From Treponema bryantii (GTDB lineage Bacteria; Spirochaetota; Spirochaetia; Treponematales; Treponemataceae): DNA of 64,000 nt. The notes below the pieces were generated by a model that worked only from the letters and a program-made list of their open reading frames with translations, did no database searches and was not told where the DNA came from. This document shows, piece by piece, positions 43,900 to 53,071 of the stretch (the stretch's first letter is position 1; each line of letters starts with the position of its first letter). The position numbers and the translations under genes were made by a program. Where the stretch lies: positions 1,116,001-1,180,000 of the forward strand of contig NZ_AP025286.1 of the NCBI RefSeq assembly GCF_036492245.1, written 5' to 3'.

Positions 43900-45249
43900 T
43901 TAGTCTTCTTCGTTAGAGAGCATGAGGTTAGTCAAAATACCAAGAATCAATGCACATGCTACAGTTCTGATTTCAACAGCTCCGAAGCTTACTACCATTC
44001 CACCTACACCAGTAATAAAGATTACAGATGCTACGAAGAGGTTCTTGTTCTTGTTGAGGTCTACAGACTGGAACATCTTGAAACCTGAAACGGCGATGAA
44101 TCCGTAGAGGGCAACACAAACGCCACCCATTACACAGTTAGGAATTGTTTCAAGGAAAGCTACGAGTGGAGAAATCATAGAGAAGATAATACAGATAATT
44201 GCACATCCCCAGATAGAGATTGTTGAAGCATTACGTGTAATAGCAACACATCCAATAGATTCTCCATAAGTTGTGTTTGGACAACCACCGAAAGCTGTAC
44301 TTACGATTGTACCAACACCATCACCAAGAAGAGTTCTTGTAAGACCAGGTTCTTTAAGAAGATCTTTTCCTACAATTGCAGAAAGGTTTTTGTGGTCAGC
44401 AAGGTGTTCTGCAAATACAACAAATGCAACTGGTACATAAGCAGAGAAGAGAGTCAATAGATATTTTCCAGAAACAGCTTTAAGACCTTCAGTTCCACCC
44501 AAAAGGAATGTGAACTTTGGAAGTGAAATATAGCCTGAGAACTTAGAGAAGTCGAGGGCTTTTACAGCACCGTAGTTGATTACGATGAGTGCAGGATTAT
44601 CAATAAGATTACCAATAATTGCAAAGAGAGTTGCAAGAAGATAACCTGCAAGAATACCGAGAATAAAAGGAATCAGTCTTCCAACTTTTTTACCATAAGT
44701 AGAGAAAAGCATTGTGATAGCGAGTGTGAAAAGACCGCAGATAAGAGCTACATATGTGCTTCCGCCTTCAACACTTGATTTCATAAGATCACCGATTGCA
44801 TTACCAGAAAGACTTAATCCGATAATTGCTACTGTAGGTCCAATGATTACTGGTGGCATAAGTTTATTGATCCATTCTACACCACAGAATTTAACGATTA
44901 TTGCAATGATTACATAAACAAGTCCTGCCATAAGGGCACCGATAATAAGACCCCAATAGCCAGCCTGCTCAGAAAGGCCGAGAGTTGCAGCTCCAGCAAA
45001 TGCACTGAACATTGAACCAATGAAAGCAAATGAGCTTCCTAAGAAAACAGGGCTTGAACTCTTTGTGAAGAGAAGGTAAACAATTGTACCTACACCTGCA
45101 CCGAAAAGAGCAGCGGAAGCTGTCAGTCCGTGTCCAATAATAGCTGGGACAGCAATAGTTGCTGCCATAATTGCGAGAAGCTGCTGCAAAGCAAACAGCA
45201 CAACCTTACCAAAACGTGGCTTGTCCTTGATTCCGTAAATCAAATCCAT
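43900..45249 (-). CDS. uraA: Uracil/xanthine permease (NCS2 family)
   Basis: The 449-residue NCS2 transporter has about 14 hydrophobic segments. Family signatures include QQLLAIMAATIAVPAIIG in TM1, PPVIIGPTVAIIGLSLSGNAIG in the middle and GGCPNTTYGESIGCVAITRNAS, in which the UraA-type NTTYGE box lies. Proton-coupled uracil uptake is most likely, xanthine less so. AAAGGAG lies upstream of the ATG and a consensus promoter is present. Divergent from the DUF2974 gene. Confidence 0.9.
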   Translation of the reverse strand: MDLIYGIKDKPRFGKVVLFALQQLLAIMAATIAVPAIIGHGLTASAALFGAGVGTIVYLLFTKSSSPVFLGSSFAFIGSMFSAFAGAATLGLSEQAGYWGLIIGALMAGLVYVIIAIIVKFCGVEWINKLMPPVIIGPTVAIIGLSLSGNAIGDLMKSSVEGGSTYVALICGLFTLAITMLFSTYGKKVGRLIPFILGILAGYLLATLFAIIGNLIDNPALIVINYGAVKALDFSKFSGYISLPKFTFLLGGTEGLKAVSGKYLLTLFSAYVPVAFVVFAEHLADHKNLSAIVGKDLLKEPGLTRTLLGDGVGTIVSTAFGGCPNTTYGESIGCVAITRNASTISIWGCAIICIIFSMISPLVAFLETIPNCVMGGVCVALYGFIAVSGFKMFQSVDLNKNKNLFVASVIFITGVGGMVVSFGAVEIRTVACALILGILTNLMLSNEED

Positions 45250-45282
45250 TTTGATTGACTCCTTTTTGTATGTATTTTTTTA

Positions 45283-45311
45283 ATTATAATCCGTTGTTAT
45301 ATGGAATTCAA
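45283..45311 (-). promoter_or_regulatory. uraA promoter
   Basis: On the minus strand TTGAAT (45306-45311) and TATAAT (45283-45288) are exactly 17 bases apart, about 34 bases before the start codon. Confidence 0.7.
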
Positions 45312-45347
45312 TTATCAAATTCTATTATAATTAAAAATGAGGTTTTT

Positions 45348-46484
45348 ATGGCTGATTTTTTTGATTATTTGAATTGGAGAGGTGACTTATCTTTTGAAAC
45401 AGTCCCTTTTAATAAAATTGATGCTTTAATTCTCGCTCATTTGACCTATTCAATTTTCGACAGAGTAGTGCCAGAGAGTTTTACACAAAAAAAGACCTTT
45501 GCTCAGGTTGCAAAAGACTTTTCAAATGCTCCTGATTATGAAGAGCGAATCAATATAGGATTTTTAATTAACAAACGTACTGCTGAACTTATGTTTAAAT
45601 GTGCAGAATCACCTCGTTTTAAGAATGTTGAATTATGCGGATTTAGAAATCTGTTTAGTGAAGAAAATGTTGAGCAGTTTGCAGCAGTTACTTATTTAAT
45701 AGATGGAAAGCCTGTAATTGCCTTTAGAGGCACAGACGATACAATAGTTGGCTGGAAAGAAGATTTTAATATTGCCTGGCTTGAGCAAATTCCTGCACAA
45801 AAAGATGCTCTGGAATATTTTGATGAAGCAGCCGCAGCTTTTAAGAAGGATTTTGTATTAGTCGGACACTCTAAAGGTGGAAATCTTGTTATAAATACAA
45901 CTGTAAACTGTGGAAAGAAACTTCAGAATCGGATTGATGAAGTTTATAATTTTGATGGTCCGGGTTTTGGAACTGATTTTTTTGAATCTGAAGAATATAA
46001 GGCTGTAGAAAAGAAGATTCATTCGTTTTATCCAGGATTTTCGGTTGTAGGAATGATTTTTCATCATCCAAAGACATTTGAAATAGTAAGAAGCGAAGGT
46101 TTTGCCTTCTGGCAGCATGATGCAATGAACTGGCAGGTAATGGGAAATCAGTTTATAAATGAAGCTGAATTTACAGAAGAAAGCCGGATTTTTTATAAAG
46201 CTTTTAATGAATGGGTAGATAAACTTAAGCCTGCTCAGAAAAAGACTTTTGTAGAAACAATGTTCTGTATTCTGGAAGCATCTGGGGCAAAAACAAATAG
46301 TGATATTGAAAAAGATGCATTGAAAGCTACAGCAAGAATGCTCGCTGCCTATGCCGATCTGGACAGATCCCGTAAAAATGAGATGAAAAAGATCTTAAAT
46401 ATGTTTAAAGATGTAATTACAGATGATATTCCAATCTTTAAACCTTTTGTTCTTCTTAAAAATAATTTGCGAATAATGAGTTGA
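45348..46484 (+). CDS. DUF2974-family alpha/beta hydrolase (Mbeg1-like lipase)
   Basis: The 378-residue protein starts at ATG 45348 with TGAGG 5 bases upstream. The alpha/beta-hydrolase nucleophile elbow is GHSKGGN (Ser in VLVGHSKGGNLV, about residue 171), preceded by the oxyanion segment IAFRGTDD, so it resembles lipase class 3 and DUF2974 proteins. There is no signal peptide. The FHA gene starts 17 bases after its stop. The substrate is unknown; a cytoplasmic or membrane-associated esterase is the reasonable reading. Confidence 0.8.
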   Translation: MADFFDYLNWRGDLSFETVPFNKIDALILAHLTYSIFDRVVPESFTQKKTFAQVAKDFSNAPDYEERINIGFLINKRTAELMFKCAESPRFKNVELCGFRNLFSEENVEQFAAVTYLIDGKPVIAFRGTDDTIVGWKEDFNIAWLEQIPAQKDALEYFDEAAAAFKKDFVLVGHSKGGNLVINTTVNCGKKLQNRIDEVYNFDGPGFGTDFFESEEYKAVEKKIHSFYPGFSVVGMIFHHPKTFEIVRSEGFAFWQHDAMNWQVMGNQFINEAEFTEESRIFYKAFNEWVDKLKPAQKKTFVETMFCILEASGAKTNSDIEKDALKATARMLAAYADLDRSRKNEMKKILNMFKDVITDDIPIFKPFVLLKNNLRIMS

Positions 46485-46489
46485 GGTTC

Positions 46490-46495
46490 TATAAT
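46490..46495 (+). promoter_or_regulatory. -10 box for a possible leaderless FHA transcript
   Basis: TATAAT (46490-46495) lies 6 bases before the FHA ATG. TTGCGA 17 bases upstream (46467-46472) is a fair -35, inside the end of the hydrolase gene. Confidence 0.5.
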
Positions 46496-46501
46496 TTAAG
46501 T

Positions 46502-46846
46502 ATGAGTGATACAACAATAGTAACAAATAGTCCTGTAGGACGACATCTTGATTCTCTTGGTGAAGGAAAGCCTGCATCTTACCTTATGTTTAATCATAAA
46601 AAGGTTGAACTTGTTGCAAAAATTACAATTGGCCGTGATACAGACAATGATGTAGTTGTTGACAACAAGCTTGCAAGCCGTCATCATGCAATGATCCAGA
46701 AGATTAAAGATGCATATTTTATTAAAGATGTTGGAAGTACAAACGGAACTTTTATAAATGATGTTCGTATTCCAAATGAAAAATATGTAAAATTAAATCC
46801 TGGTGACAAAATCTCAATCGGTAACATGAATCTTGTGGTTTCATAA
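46502..46846 (+). CDS. FHA-domain protein
   Basis: The 114-residue protein is almost entirely one forkhead-associated domain, which binds phosphothreonine peptides. Key residues are visible: GR in ITIGRDTDND, SRHH, and the STNGTF motif. The first 25 residues are a short flexible tail that may carry the phospho-acceptor. It sits 24 bases before a PPP-type phosphatase gene and is followed by a Ser/Thr kinase gene, so its natural partners are probably those proteins. No strong ribosome-binding site; a TATAAT lies 6 bases before the ATG. Confidence 0.88.
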   Translation: MSDTTIVTNSPVGRHLDSLGEGKPASYLMFNHKKVELVAKITIGRDTDNDVVVDNKLASRHHAMIQKIKDAYFIKDVGSTNGTFINDVRIPNEKYVKLNPGDKISIGNMNLVVS

Positions 46847-46870
46847 AATCACTAAGATACAGGAATAATT

Positions 46871-47881
46871 TTGGACTCAGTTTATCAGACAATAAAAACT
46901 ATTCTCACCTCAAATACTCTGCCGACTTATGATGAGTTTTTCGATTTATTAAATCAGGCTTCAGATTGTCTTGAAAAAGAAAAAACTCAGTATAGGCAAA
47001 AGGCATCGGATGACAGTACAGGCGGACTTGTTGATTTTCATGAAGATGAACTTCCACTGATTGTAATTCCAGATTTACATGCACGTCCATATTTTTTAAT
47101 GAATATTCTTGATTATCAGCTTTATGAAGATATGACAGTTTTTGAAGCTCTTTCTGCAAGAAGGGTAAGACTTTTAAGTGTCGGTGATATTCTTCATACA
47201 GAACGACATACAAGAGAAAGATGGGCAGCTGCTGCAGCTGAATTTGATAATGGAATATTTACAGGTCCTGCGCTTTCAGCAGAAATGCAGGAAGGGCTTT
47301 GTCTTCTGGCTGGACTCTTAAAATTGAAAGAGGCTTTTCCAGCTTATGTACATATCCTGAAGGGAAATCATGAAAATATTCTGAATGCTACCGGAGACGG
47401 TGATTATGCATTCAGGAAATTTGCAGATGAAGGTGAAATGGGTATGGTCTTTGTACAGGACTTCTATGGAGATGATATTCTTTATCTGATGAATTGCGTA
47501 GAAAAGAGTTTACCGCTGGTTTATTTTGGGAAAAAATGTGTGGTATCTCATGCAGAACCTTTCAGAACTTATACACGTGAAGAACTTGTTAATGCACGTC
47601 TGACAAAAGGTGTTGTTGAAGGCCTGACCTGGACAGATAACGGAACGGCAGCAATTGGAAGTGCTCAAGGTACAATAAAAAATCTTTGTGAGGGATTCGA
47701 GCTTTCACAGATAAATGATTATGTATATCTGGGTGGACACCGTCCGGTAACTGGAAATTATAAACTTTTACAGAATGGACGATACATTCAGTTTCATAAT
47801 CCTGGAAAACAGAATATTGCATTAGTGCAGTCAGATAGAAAATTTAATCCGGAGACGGATATAGTGGAGATTAAAAAATGA
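46871..47881 (+). CDS. PPP-like metallophosphoesterase (probable protein phosphatase)
   Basis: The 336-residue protein probably uses TTG at 46871 with ACAGGA 6 bases upstream. The metallophosphatase ligands are in order: Asp68 and His70 (IPDLHARP), Asp106 (VGDILHTE), Asn166-His167-Glu168 (LKGNHEN), His227 (VSHAEP) and His290 (GGHRP). The set fits PPP-type phosphatases, though the usual Gly after DxH and the GDxVDRG arginine are replaced. Its stop overlaps the kinase start (ATGA). In this context dephosphorylation of Ser/Thr kinase substrates is likely, but a nucleotide phosphatase role is not excluded. Confidence 0.8.
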   Translation: MDSVYQTIKTILTSNTLPTYDEFFDLLNQASDCLEKEKTQYRQKASDDSTGGLVDFHEDELPLIVIPDLHARPYFLMNILDYQLYEDMTVFEALSARRVRLLSVGDILHTERHTRERWAAAAAEFDNGIFTGPALSAEMQEGLCLLAGLLKLKEAFPAYVHILKGNHENILNATGDGDYAFRKFADEGEMGMVFVQDFYGDDILYLMNCVEKSLPLVYFGKKCVVSHAEPFRTYTREELVNARLTKGVVEGLTWTDNGTAAIGSAQGTIKNLCEGFELSQINDYVYLGGHRPVTGNYKLLQNGRYIQFHNPGKQNIALVQSDRKFNPETDIVEIKK

Positions 47882-49542
47882 GTGACGAATTTCCTCCAAT
47901 GATAGGAAAGTACAAAATTCTCGGAATTATCGCTAAGGGTGGAATGGGTGTTGTATATAAGGCAATTCATCCGTCTTTGAAGCGTTATGTCGTAATCAAA
48001 AAAATGACAGCCAGAGGACATGCAGGAGATGCCGGTCGTTTTAAAAAGGAAGCACAGCTGCTGCTTGATTTACAGAGTCCGTATATTGTTCACTTATTTG
48101 ATTATTTCACCGAAGGCGGCTACCGTTATATGGTGGAAGAACTTGTTGATGGAACAGCACTGGATGCACTCATAAAGAAACAGACTTCTATTCCATGTCC
48201 GGTTTCTATGCTTGTTATGCAGGATGCCTGCTATGCCTTAAAATATGCTCATTCAAAAGGAATTGTACACCGCGATATTAAACCGGGAAATATTCTTTTA
48301 TCGAAGCGGGGTGAAATAAAGCTCGCAGACTTTGGTATTGCAAGTGATCACGCTGCAGGCGGCGCGGATGAGGGAAGTGATAAAACCCAGACAGGTGTTG
48401 CGTTAGGAACGCCGGCATATATGCCTCCGGAGCAGTTCGAAGACAGTGCAAGGGTAGATCACCGTGCAGATATTTATGCGCTGGGCATTATGCTTTATGA
48501 AATGGTTACCGGTACTAAGCCTTACCCGGGAACTCTGTCGCTTGAAACTCTCGCGGTGATTAAAAAGGGCCGTTATATAAGTCCACGGAAAATTGATAAA
48601 ACTGTGCCGAAAGATATCTGCCGCCTGATTCATAAAATGATTCGACCTAAGGCAAAAGCCCGCTACCAGTCTATAGATGCTGTGTTACGTCAGGTAAAAA
48701 GATATCTCAGCCATTATGATACACATGAACTCCGTGTTCAGCTGGCAAAATCAGTAGTAACAACAAAGCAGTATACCTTTGCTCCTGAAGCACTGGCAGT
48801 AAAGGACCGTGCACGTCGCATTGTAAGACGTTCTGTACTGGGAGTTTTCGCTGCTGCTGCTGTTTTTGCAGGTTTATGGTACAGCGGTTTTATTCATGAA
48901 ACTGTGCTTTCAAAATGGTACAGTCAGGTAAGCATAGAAGTAGAAATGCCGCGAGCTTTGTCCGAAAATCTCGACCTTCCGGCAAGAGCATTTTTCTTTG
49001 AAAATGATGGAGATAAGATTCCCGAAGTTCAGGGAACCCACAGAACCTTCTATGAACAGGGCTCAGCTTTTTATGAAAAACTGATGTTCAGTTCTGCAAA
49101 AAAACGTATGATAGCTTCCAGACCTGCCGGTCGCAATAAAACTTACAGTATGCGTCCTGTTTTCCTGAAAAATGGAAGTTACCGTGTTAAGGTTGTTGTT
49201 GGACCTTATGTATGGTGGAAGAGTTTTTCTGTTGGAGATGATGATGTTGATATTACCTGTGATTTCCTTAAAAATACAAAAAGAAATCTTACTATAAAGA
49301 CTTTTGCTTCAGATAGTGTAACAGGTGAAGATATCACTGAAGAAACAGAATTCAAAATCTTCTATAAGAATAAGTGGATTCCTTTGGCTGAAATTGAAGA
49401 AGAAAATCTGGAATCTGGAACTGTATGGAAAATCAGAACAGAACGCGAAGGATATCAGGGTGAAGAATTCTCTCTTTTAATCGATTGGTATCAGGATGAA
49501 CTTATTATTTCTTCGGAATTATTGCCAGAAATCTCAAACTAA
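47878..49542 (+). CDS. Membrane Ser/Thr protein kinase
   Basis: The 554-residue Hanks-type kinase has a catalytic domain at about 11-278: glycine loop AKGGMGVVYK, Lys41 in VVIKK, HRDIKPGN (131-138), DFG (151-153) and PPEQ in place of APE. A basic juxtamembrane stretch is followed by one transmembrane segment (about 319-337). The outside part (about 340-554) is beta-rich and unassigned; it may sense ligand. Translation is coupled to the upstream phosphatase by ATGA. Together with the FHA protein this gives a kinase, a phosphatase and a phosphothreonine reader in one run. A long hairpin ends the operon. Confidence 0.93.
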   Translation: MSDEFPPMIGKYKILGIIAKGGMGVVYKAIHPSLKRYVVIKKMTARGHAGDAGRFKKEAQLLLDLQSPYIVHLFDYFTEGGYRYMVEELVDGTALDALIKKQTSIPCPVSMLVMQDACYALKYAHSKGIVHRDIKPGNILLSKRGEIKLADFGIASDHAAGGADEGSDKTQTGVALGTPAYMPPEQFEDSARVDHRADIYALGIMLYEMVTGTKPYPGTLSLETLAVIKKGRYISPRKIDKTVPKDICRLIHKMIRPKAKARYQSIDAVLRQVKRYLSHYDTHELRVQLAKSVVTTKQYTFAPEALAVKDRARRIVRRSVLGVFAAAAVFAGLWYSGFIHETVLSKWYSQVSIEVEMPRALSENLDLPARAFFFENDGDKIPEVQGTHRTFYEQGSAFYEKLMFSSAKKRMIASRPAGRNKTYSMRPVFLKNGSYRVKVVVGPYVWWKSFSVGDDDVDITCDFLKNTKRNLTIKTFASDSVTGEDITEETEFKIFYKNKWIPLAEIEEENLESGTVWKIRTEREGYQGEEFSLLIDWYQDELIISSELLPEISN

Positions 49543-49696
49543 AAAAACGGTGATTGCGGGTCCCAGCGACGGCAAAAAAGGGAATAGGAATCCCCCCAGG
49601 TACCCCCGAGACAAAATCTCACTTCGCTCGATTTTGTCTCGACCCGGGGCCCCCCTTTCCCTTTTCTTGCCTGCGTCCCACAATCACCGTTTTTTT
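49541..49696. repeat. Long intergenic hairpin, element B, also terminator of the kinase operon
   Basis: AAAAAAACGGTGATTG (49541-49556) pairs perfectly with its complement at 49681-49696 and ends in seven T residues. Partly paired GC-rich segments follow inward, and at the centre CGAGACAAAATC (49607-49618) pairs perfectly with GATTTTGTCTCG (49630-49641). The loop reads TCACTTCGCTC, whose complement GAGCGAAGTGA recalls the loop of element A. The terminal T-tract makes it a probable terminator too. Confidence 0.8.
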
Positions 49697-49704
49697 AGTT
49701 TTAT

Positions 49705-49734
49705 TTGACGATTTAATAGAAAAATCAGTATATT
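49705..49734 (+). promoter_or_regulatory. lon promoter, probably giving a leaderless mRNA
   Basis: TTGACG (49705-49710) and TATATT (49729-49734) are 18 bases apart. The -10 ends 6 bases before the ATG, and no Shine-Dalgarno is present. No HrcA/CIRCE-type heat-shock element is seen. Confidence 0.6.
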
Positions 49735-49740
49735 AAAAGT

Positions 49741-52128
49741 ATGAACAATAAAGATGATAATTCGTCAGAGAACTCTATAATCCCAACAGATCAGATTCTC
49801 CCTAATAAATTAACATTGATTCCGCTTGCCGGACGGCCGATATTTCCAGGCATTTTTACTCCTCTTATGATAACCTCAAATGATGACGTAAAGGTTGTTG
49901 AAGAAGCGTATGAAAATGAAGGTTTTATCGGAATCGTAATGCTTAAAAATGATTCGGAAACTCCTTCCATCAGTGACCTGTATAAGGTTGGAACAGCAGC
50001 CCGAATCATCAAAAAAGTGAACCTTCCTGATGGCGGTATAAATATTTTTATTTCAACAGTAAAGCGTTTCAAAATCAGAAAGGTTCTGCATAATGCGGCT
50101 CCTATGGCTGCAGCAATTGAATATCTTGATGATGAAGAAGCAAATACATTTGAAGTAAAGGCTCTTACCCGCGCACTTATTTCTGAAATGAAAGAGGTTA
50201 GTGAAAATAATCCTCTGTTTTCGGAAGAAATGCGTCTCAATATGGTTAATATTGATAATCCTGGTAAGATTGCAGACTTTATTGCATCAATTCTGAATGT
50301 TGATAAAAATGAACAGCAGAAGATTCTTGAAACTGTAAATGTTCGTCAGCGAATGGAGCAGGTGCTTGTGTTTATCAAAAAAGAACAGGAACTGCTCAGA
50401 GTTCAGAAAAAGATTCAGCATGAACTTAATGACCGGATAGAAAAAAATCAGCGTGAGTATTTCCTTCGTGAGGAAATGCGTTCAATTCAGGAAGAGTTGG
50501 GCGAAACTCCAGATGGAAACGAAACCGACTATCAGAAGTTCAAAAAGAAGATTGAAGAACTGGCCTTTGAAGGTGAAATCAAGGAAACTGTTGAGAGTGA
50601 GCTTTCAAAACTTTCAATGATGGATCCGAACTCTTCTGAGTGGCTTGTTACACGTAATTATCTTGAACTGATTACCCAGCTTCCATGGAAGGTTCCTGCT
50701 GTTGATGATTATGATTTAAACCGCGCAAAGAAAATTCTCGAGGACGACCATTTTGGCCTTGAGGATGTAAAAAAGCGTATTGTTGAATATCTTGCGGTTC
50801 GCAAAATGAAGAAGGATGCCAAAGGTTCTATTCTTCTTCTCGTTGGACCTCCGGGAGTTGGTAAGACAAGTATCGGCCGTTCAATTGCAAATGCCATGAA
50901 TAAACCGTTCTACCGTTTCTCAGTTGGCGGTATGCGTGATGAAGCAGAAATTAAAGGTCACCGCAGAACATACATTGGAGCTATGCCCGGAAAAATTATT
51001 CAGGGACTCAAAATCACAAAGAGCAGCACTCCTGTTTTTATGATTGATGAAATTGATAAGATGGGCTCAAGTCATAACGGAGATCCTGCAAGTGCATTGC
51101 TTGAAGTTCTTGATCCGGAACAGAATGTTACTTTCCGTGATACATATCTCGACCTGCCTTATGATATTTCGAATGTGTTCTTTATTCTGACTGCAAATAC
51201 TCTGGATACTGTTCCTGAGCCATTGCTCGACCGTGCTGAAATTATTCACCTGAGCGGATATATTGATCAGGAAAAACTTGAGATTGCAAAGAAGTATCTT
51301 GTTCCAAAGAACCTTGCTAAAAACGGACTTGCAAAGAATCAGGTAAAATATACAAAGGCAGCACTGCTTGAGATTGCGGAAGAATATGCCCGCGAAGCTG
51401 GTGTCCGCAATTACGAAAAGTGCCTTGATAAGATTCATCGTAAGATTGTTACTGAGATGGTTTTTGAAGCCGAGAAGAAGGGTGGAATAACCGAAACATC
51501 TATCACCCTCGACGCTCCAGACCTTTTCAAATATCTTGGAAAACCTGTCTTCGACGAAAGTCAGATAAAAACTGCCAGCGTACCGGGAACTGCAATTGGT
51601 CTTGCCTGGACAAGCATGGGTGGCGACACACTTCTGATTGAATCCTCTTCATTTGCCGGAAAGAGTGGGCTTGTACTCACAGGTCAGATGGGTGATGTAA
51701 TGAAGGAATCAAGTCAGATCGCTTTTGACTGGGCTCGCAAGTTTGTTCTTGAGCGCGGTGTAAAAGATGCAAAGTGGTTTGAAGACAATATTGTACATCT
51801 TCATATTCCGGAAGGAGCTACTCCAAAGGATGGACCAAGTGCTGGAATCACAATGGCTACAACTTTTGTTTCACTTTTGATGAACAAAAAGATTAAGCCT
51901 AATCTTGCAATGACTGGTGAGCTTTCACTTACTGGTCAGGTTCTGCCGATTGGTGGTCTCCGCGAAAAGACTGTTGCAGCAAAACGTAATAAGATTAAAA
52001 CAATTATTATTCCAAAGGCAAACGAGCGCGACCTCGAAGATATTCCTGTACACGTAAAGCAGGGCATAAAGTTTATGCCTGTAAGTGATGTGCATGAAGT
52101 TCTTGAGATTGCGTTGGGAATAAAATAA
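49741..52128 (+). CDS. lon: ATP-dependent protease Lon
   Basis: The 795-residue protease has an N-terminal substrate-binding domain (about 28-220), a coiled region, an AAA+ domain with Walker A GPPGVGKT and a Ser-Lys protease domain. The catalytic Ser700 is in KDGPSAG and Lys743 in GGLREKT. Length and order match bacterial LonA. It degrades damaged or regulatory proteins in the cytoplasm. Its start has no ribosome-binding site and sits 6 bases after a TATATT box. It converges with the esterase gene with no gap between stops. Confidence 0.97.
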   Translation: MNNKDDNSSENSIIPTDQILPNKLTLIPLAGRPIFPGIFTPLMITSNDDVKVVEEAYENEGFIGIVMLKNDSETPSISDLYKVGTAARIIKKVNLPDGGINIFISTVKRFKIRKVLHNAAPMAAAIEYLDDEEANTFEVKALTRALISEMKEVSENNPLFSEEMRLNMVNIDNPGKIADFIASILNVDKNEQQKILETVNVRQRMEQVLVFIKKEQELLRVQKKIQHELNDRIEKNQREYFLREEMRSIQEELGETPDGNETDYQKFKKKIEELAFEGEIKETVESELSKLSMMDPNSSEWLVTRNYLELITQLPWKVPAVDDYDLNRAKKILEDDHFGLEDVKKRIVEYLAVRKMKKDAKGSILLLVGPPGVGKTSIGRSIANAMNKPFYRFSVGGMRDEAEIKGHRRTYIGAMPGKIIQGLKITKSSTPVFMIDEIDKMGSSHNGDPASALLEVLDPEQNVTFRDTYLDLPYDISNVFFILTANTLDTVPEPLLDRAEIIHLSGYIDQEKLEIAKKYLVPKNLAKNGLAKNQVKYTKAALLEIAEEYAREAGVRNYEKCLDKIHRKIVTEMVFEAEKKGGITETSITLDAPDLFKYLGKPVFDESQIKTASVPGTAIGLAWTSMGGDTLLIESSSFAGKSGLVLTGQMGDVMKESSQIAFDWARKFVLERGVKDAKWFEDNIVHLHIPEGATPKDGPSAGITMATTFVSLLMNKKIKPNLAMTGELSLTGQVLPIGGLREKTVAAKRNKIKTIIIPKANERDLEDIPVHVKQGIKFMPVSDVHEVLEIALGIK

Positions 52129-53007
52129 TCAATTCATAACACCGAGTTCCACGAGCCACTCTTTGAGAGCCTGGTTCCAGTGGAACTCTTTCATAAAGGC
52201 ATTGTCTTTCATTCCAAAACCGTGTCCGCCCCAGTCATAAACTGCAAGGCGGCTCGGTATTTTTTTTGCCTGAAGGGCATCATAAAGACGGAATGAATTC
52301 TCATAAATTACAACCGGGTCATCTTTGCAGACAACTACATAAGTTGGCGGCATATTGTCCGGTACATTCAATTCCATTGAGAACTCATCTTTGCGTTCCT
52401 GAGTCTGATTTTTTTTGCCAGAACCTAAAAGACTGTTGCGCGACCAGCGGTGTGCAATATCATCCTGCATTGTAACAACTGGATAAACTGGAATTACAAA
52501 ATCTGGACGCAAACTAACGTTAGTTTGTATTCCAAGTTTTTCAATTTCATTATGAGTTTCAAAAAACTCTCCGGCCATAGTTACAAGATGTCCGCCGGCA
52601 GAAAATCCGATTACACCAACTTTGTTAGGATCAATATTCCATTCTTCTGCATTTTCACGGACAAGCTGAATTGCTCTCTGAATATCCTGCAGCATGGCAG
52701 GGTAGTGGTAAAAACTTTCTGCAGTACGGTATTTTAATACAAATGCTGTAACTCCATTTTTTGCAAACCAGGTGGCAGTTGTGTTTCCTTCGCCCTTAAG
52801 TCCAAGATGATGATAACTTCCGCCCGGACATACAATTACTGCTGCATTAGTTTCAGATGAAGTCTTCTCTGCCTTATGCATGAACATAACAGAAGGCTGT
52901 TTTTCCATGCCTTTTACATTACGCCAGAGATAAATTGTTGCATCCTGAGAAAAGGCTGTAATTGAAAAAACTAAGATAGTAGCTAGAGTTACAAAAATTC
53001 GTTTCAT
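52129..53007 (-). CDS. Secreted alpha/beta-hydrolase, acetyl-esterase type
   Basis: The 292-residue protein starts at ATG 53007, chosen because it opens a signal peptide (residues 1-20, AFS) and has TATAAT 6 bases upstream. Longer frames would read through a promoter region. The hydrolase core has the oxyanion motif CPGGSYHHLGL, Ser136 in GFSAGGH, an Asp in CKDDPVV and His in GGHGFGM. It resembles BD-FAE and acetyl-xylan-esterase-like enzymes. A GH10 xylanase gene is 0.7 kb away, so removing acetyl or feruloyl groups from hemicellulose is a fair inference. Confidence 0.82.
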   Translation of the reverse strand: MKRIFVTLATILVFSITAFSQDATIYLWRNVKGMEKQPSVMFMHKAEKTSSETNAAVIVCPGGSYHHLGLKGEGNTTATWFAKNGVTAFVLKYRTAESFYHYPAMLQDIQRAIQLVRENAEEWNIDPNKVGVIGFSAGGHLVTMAGEFFETHNEIEKLGIQTNVSLRPDFVIPVYPVVTMQDDIAHRWSRNSLLGSGKKNQTQERKDEFSMELNVPDNMPPTYVVVCKDDPVVIYENSFRLYDALQAKKIPSRLAVYDWGGHGFGMKDNAFMKEFHWNQALKEWLVELGVMN

Positions 53008-53013
53008 AAAATT

Positions 53014-53019
53014 ATTATA
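53014..53019 (-). promoter_or_regulatory. -10 box of the esterase gene
   Basis: TATAAT on the minus strand ends 6 bases before the ATG. No clear -35 box and no ribosome-binding site. Confidence 0.45.
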
Positions 53020-53071
53020 ACAAAACAACCTTCTTTCTTCTATTAAAATATTGTGGTAAACTTCCTTCATT

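Noticed and set aside
49541-49696. Element B as a transposon end pair
   Set aside because: No transposase gene or target-site duplication can be seen; a self-contained hairpin and terminator explains it better.
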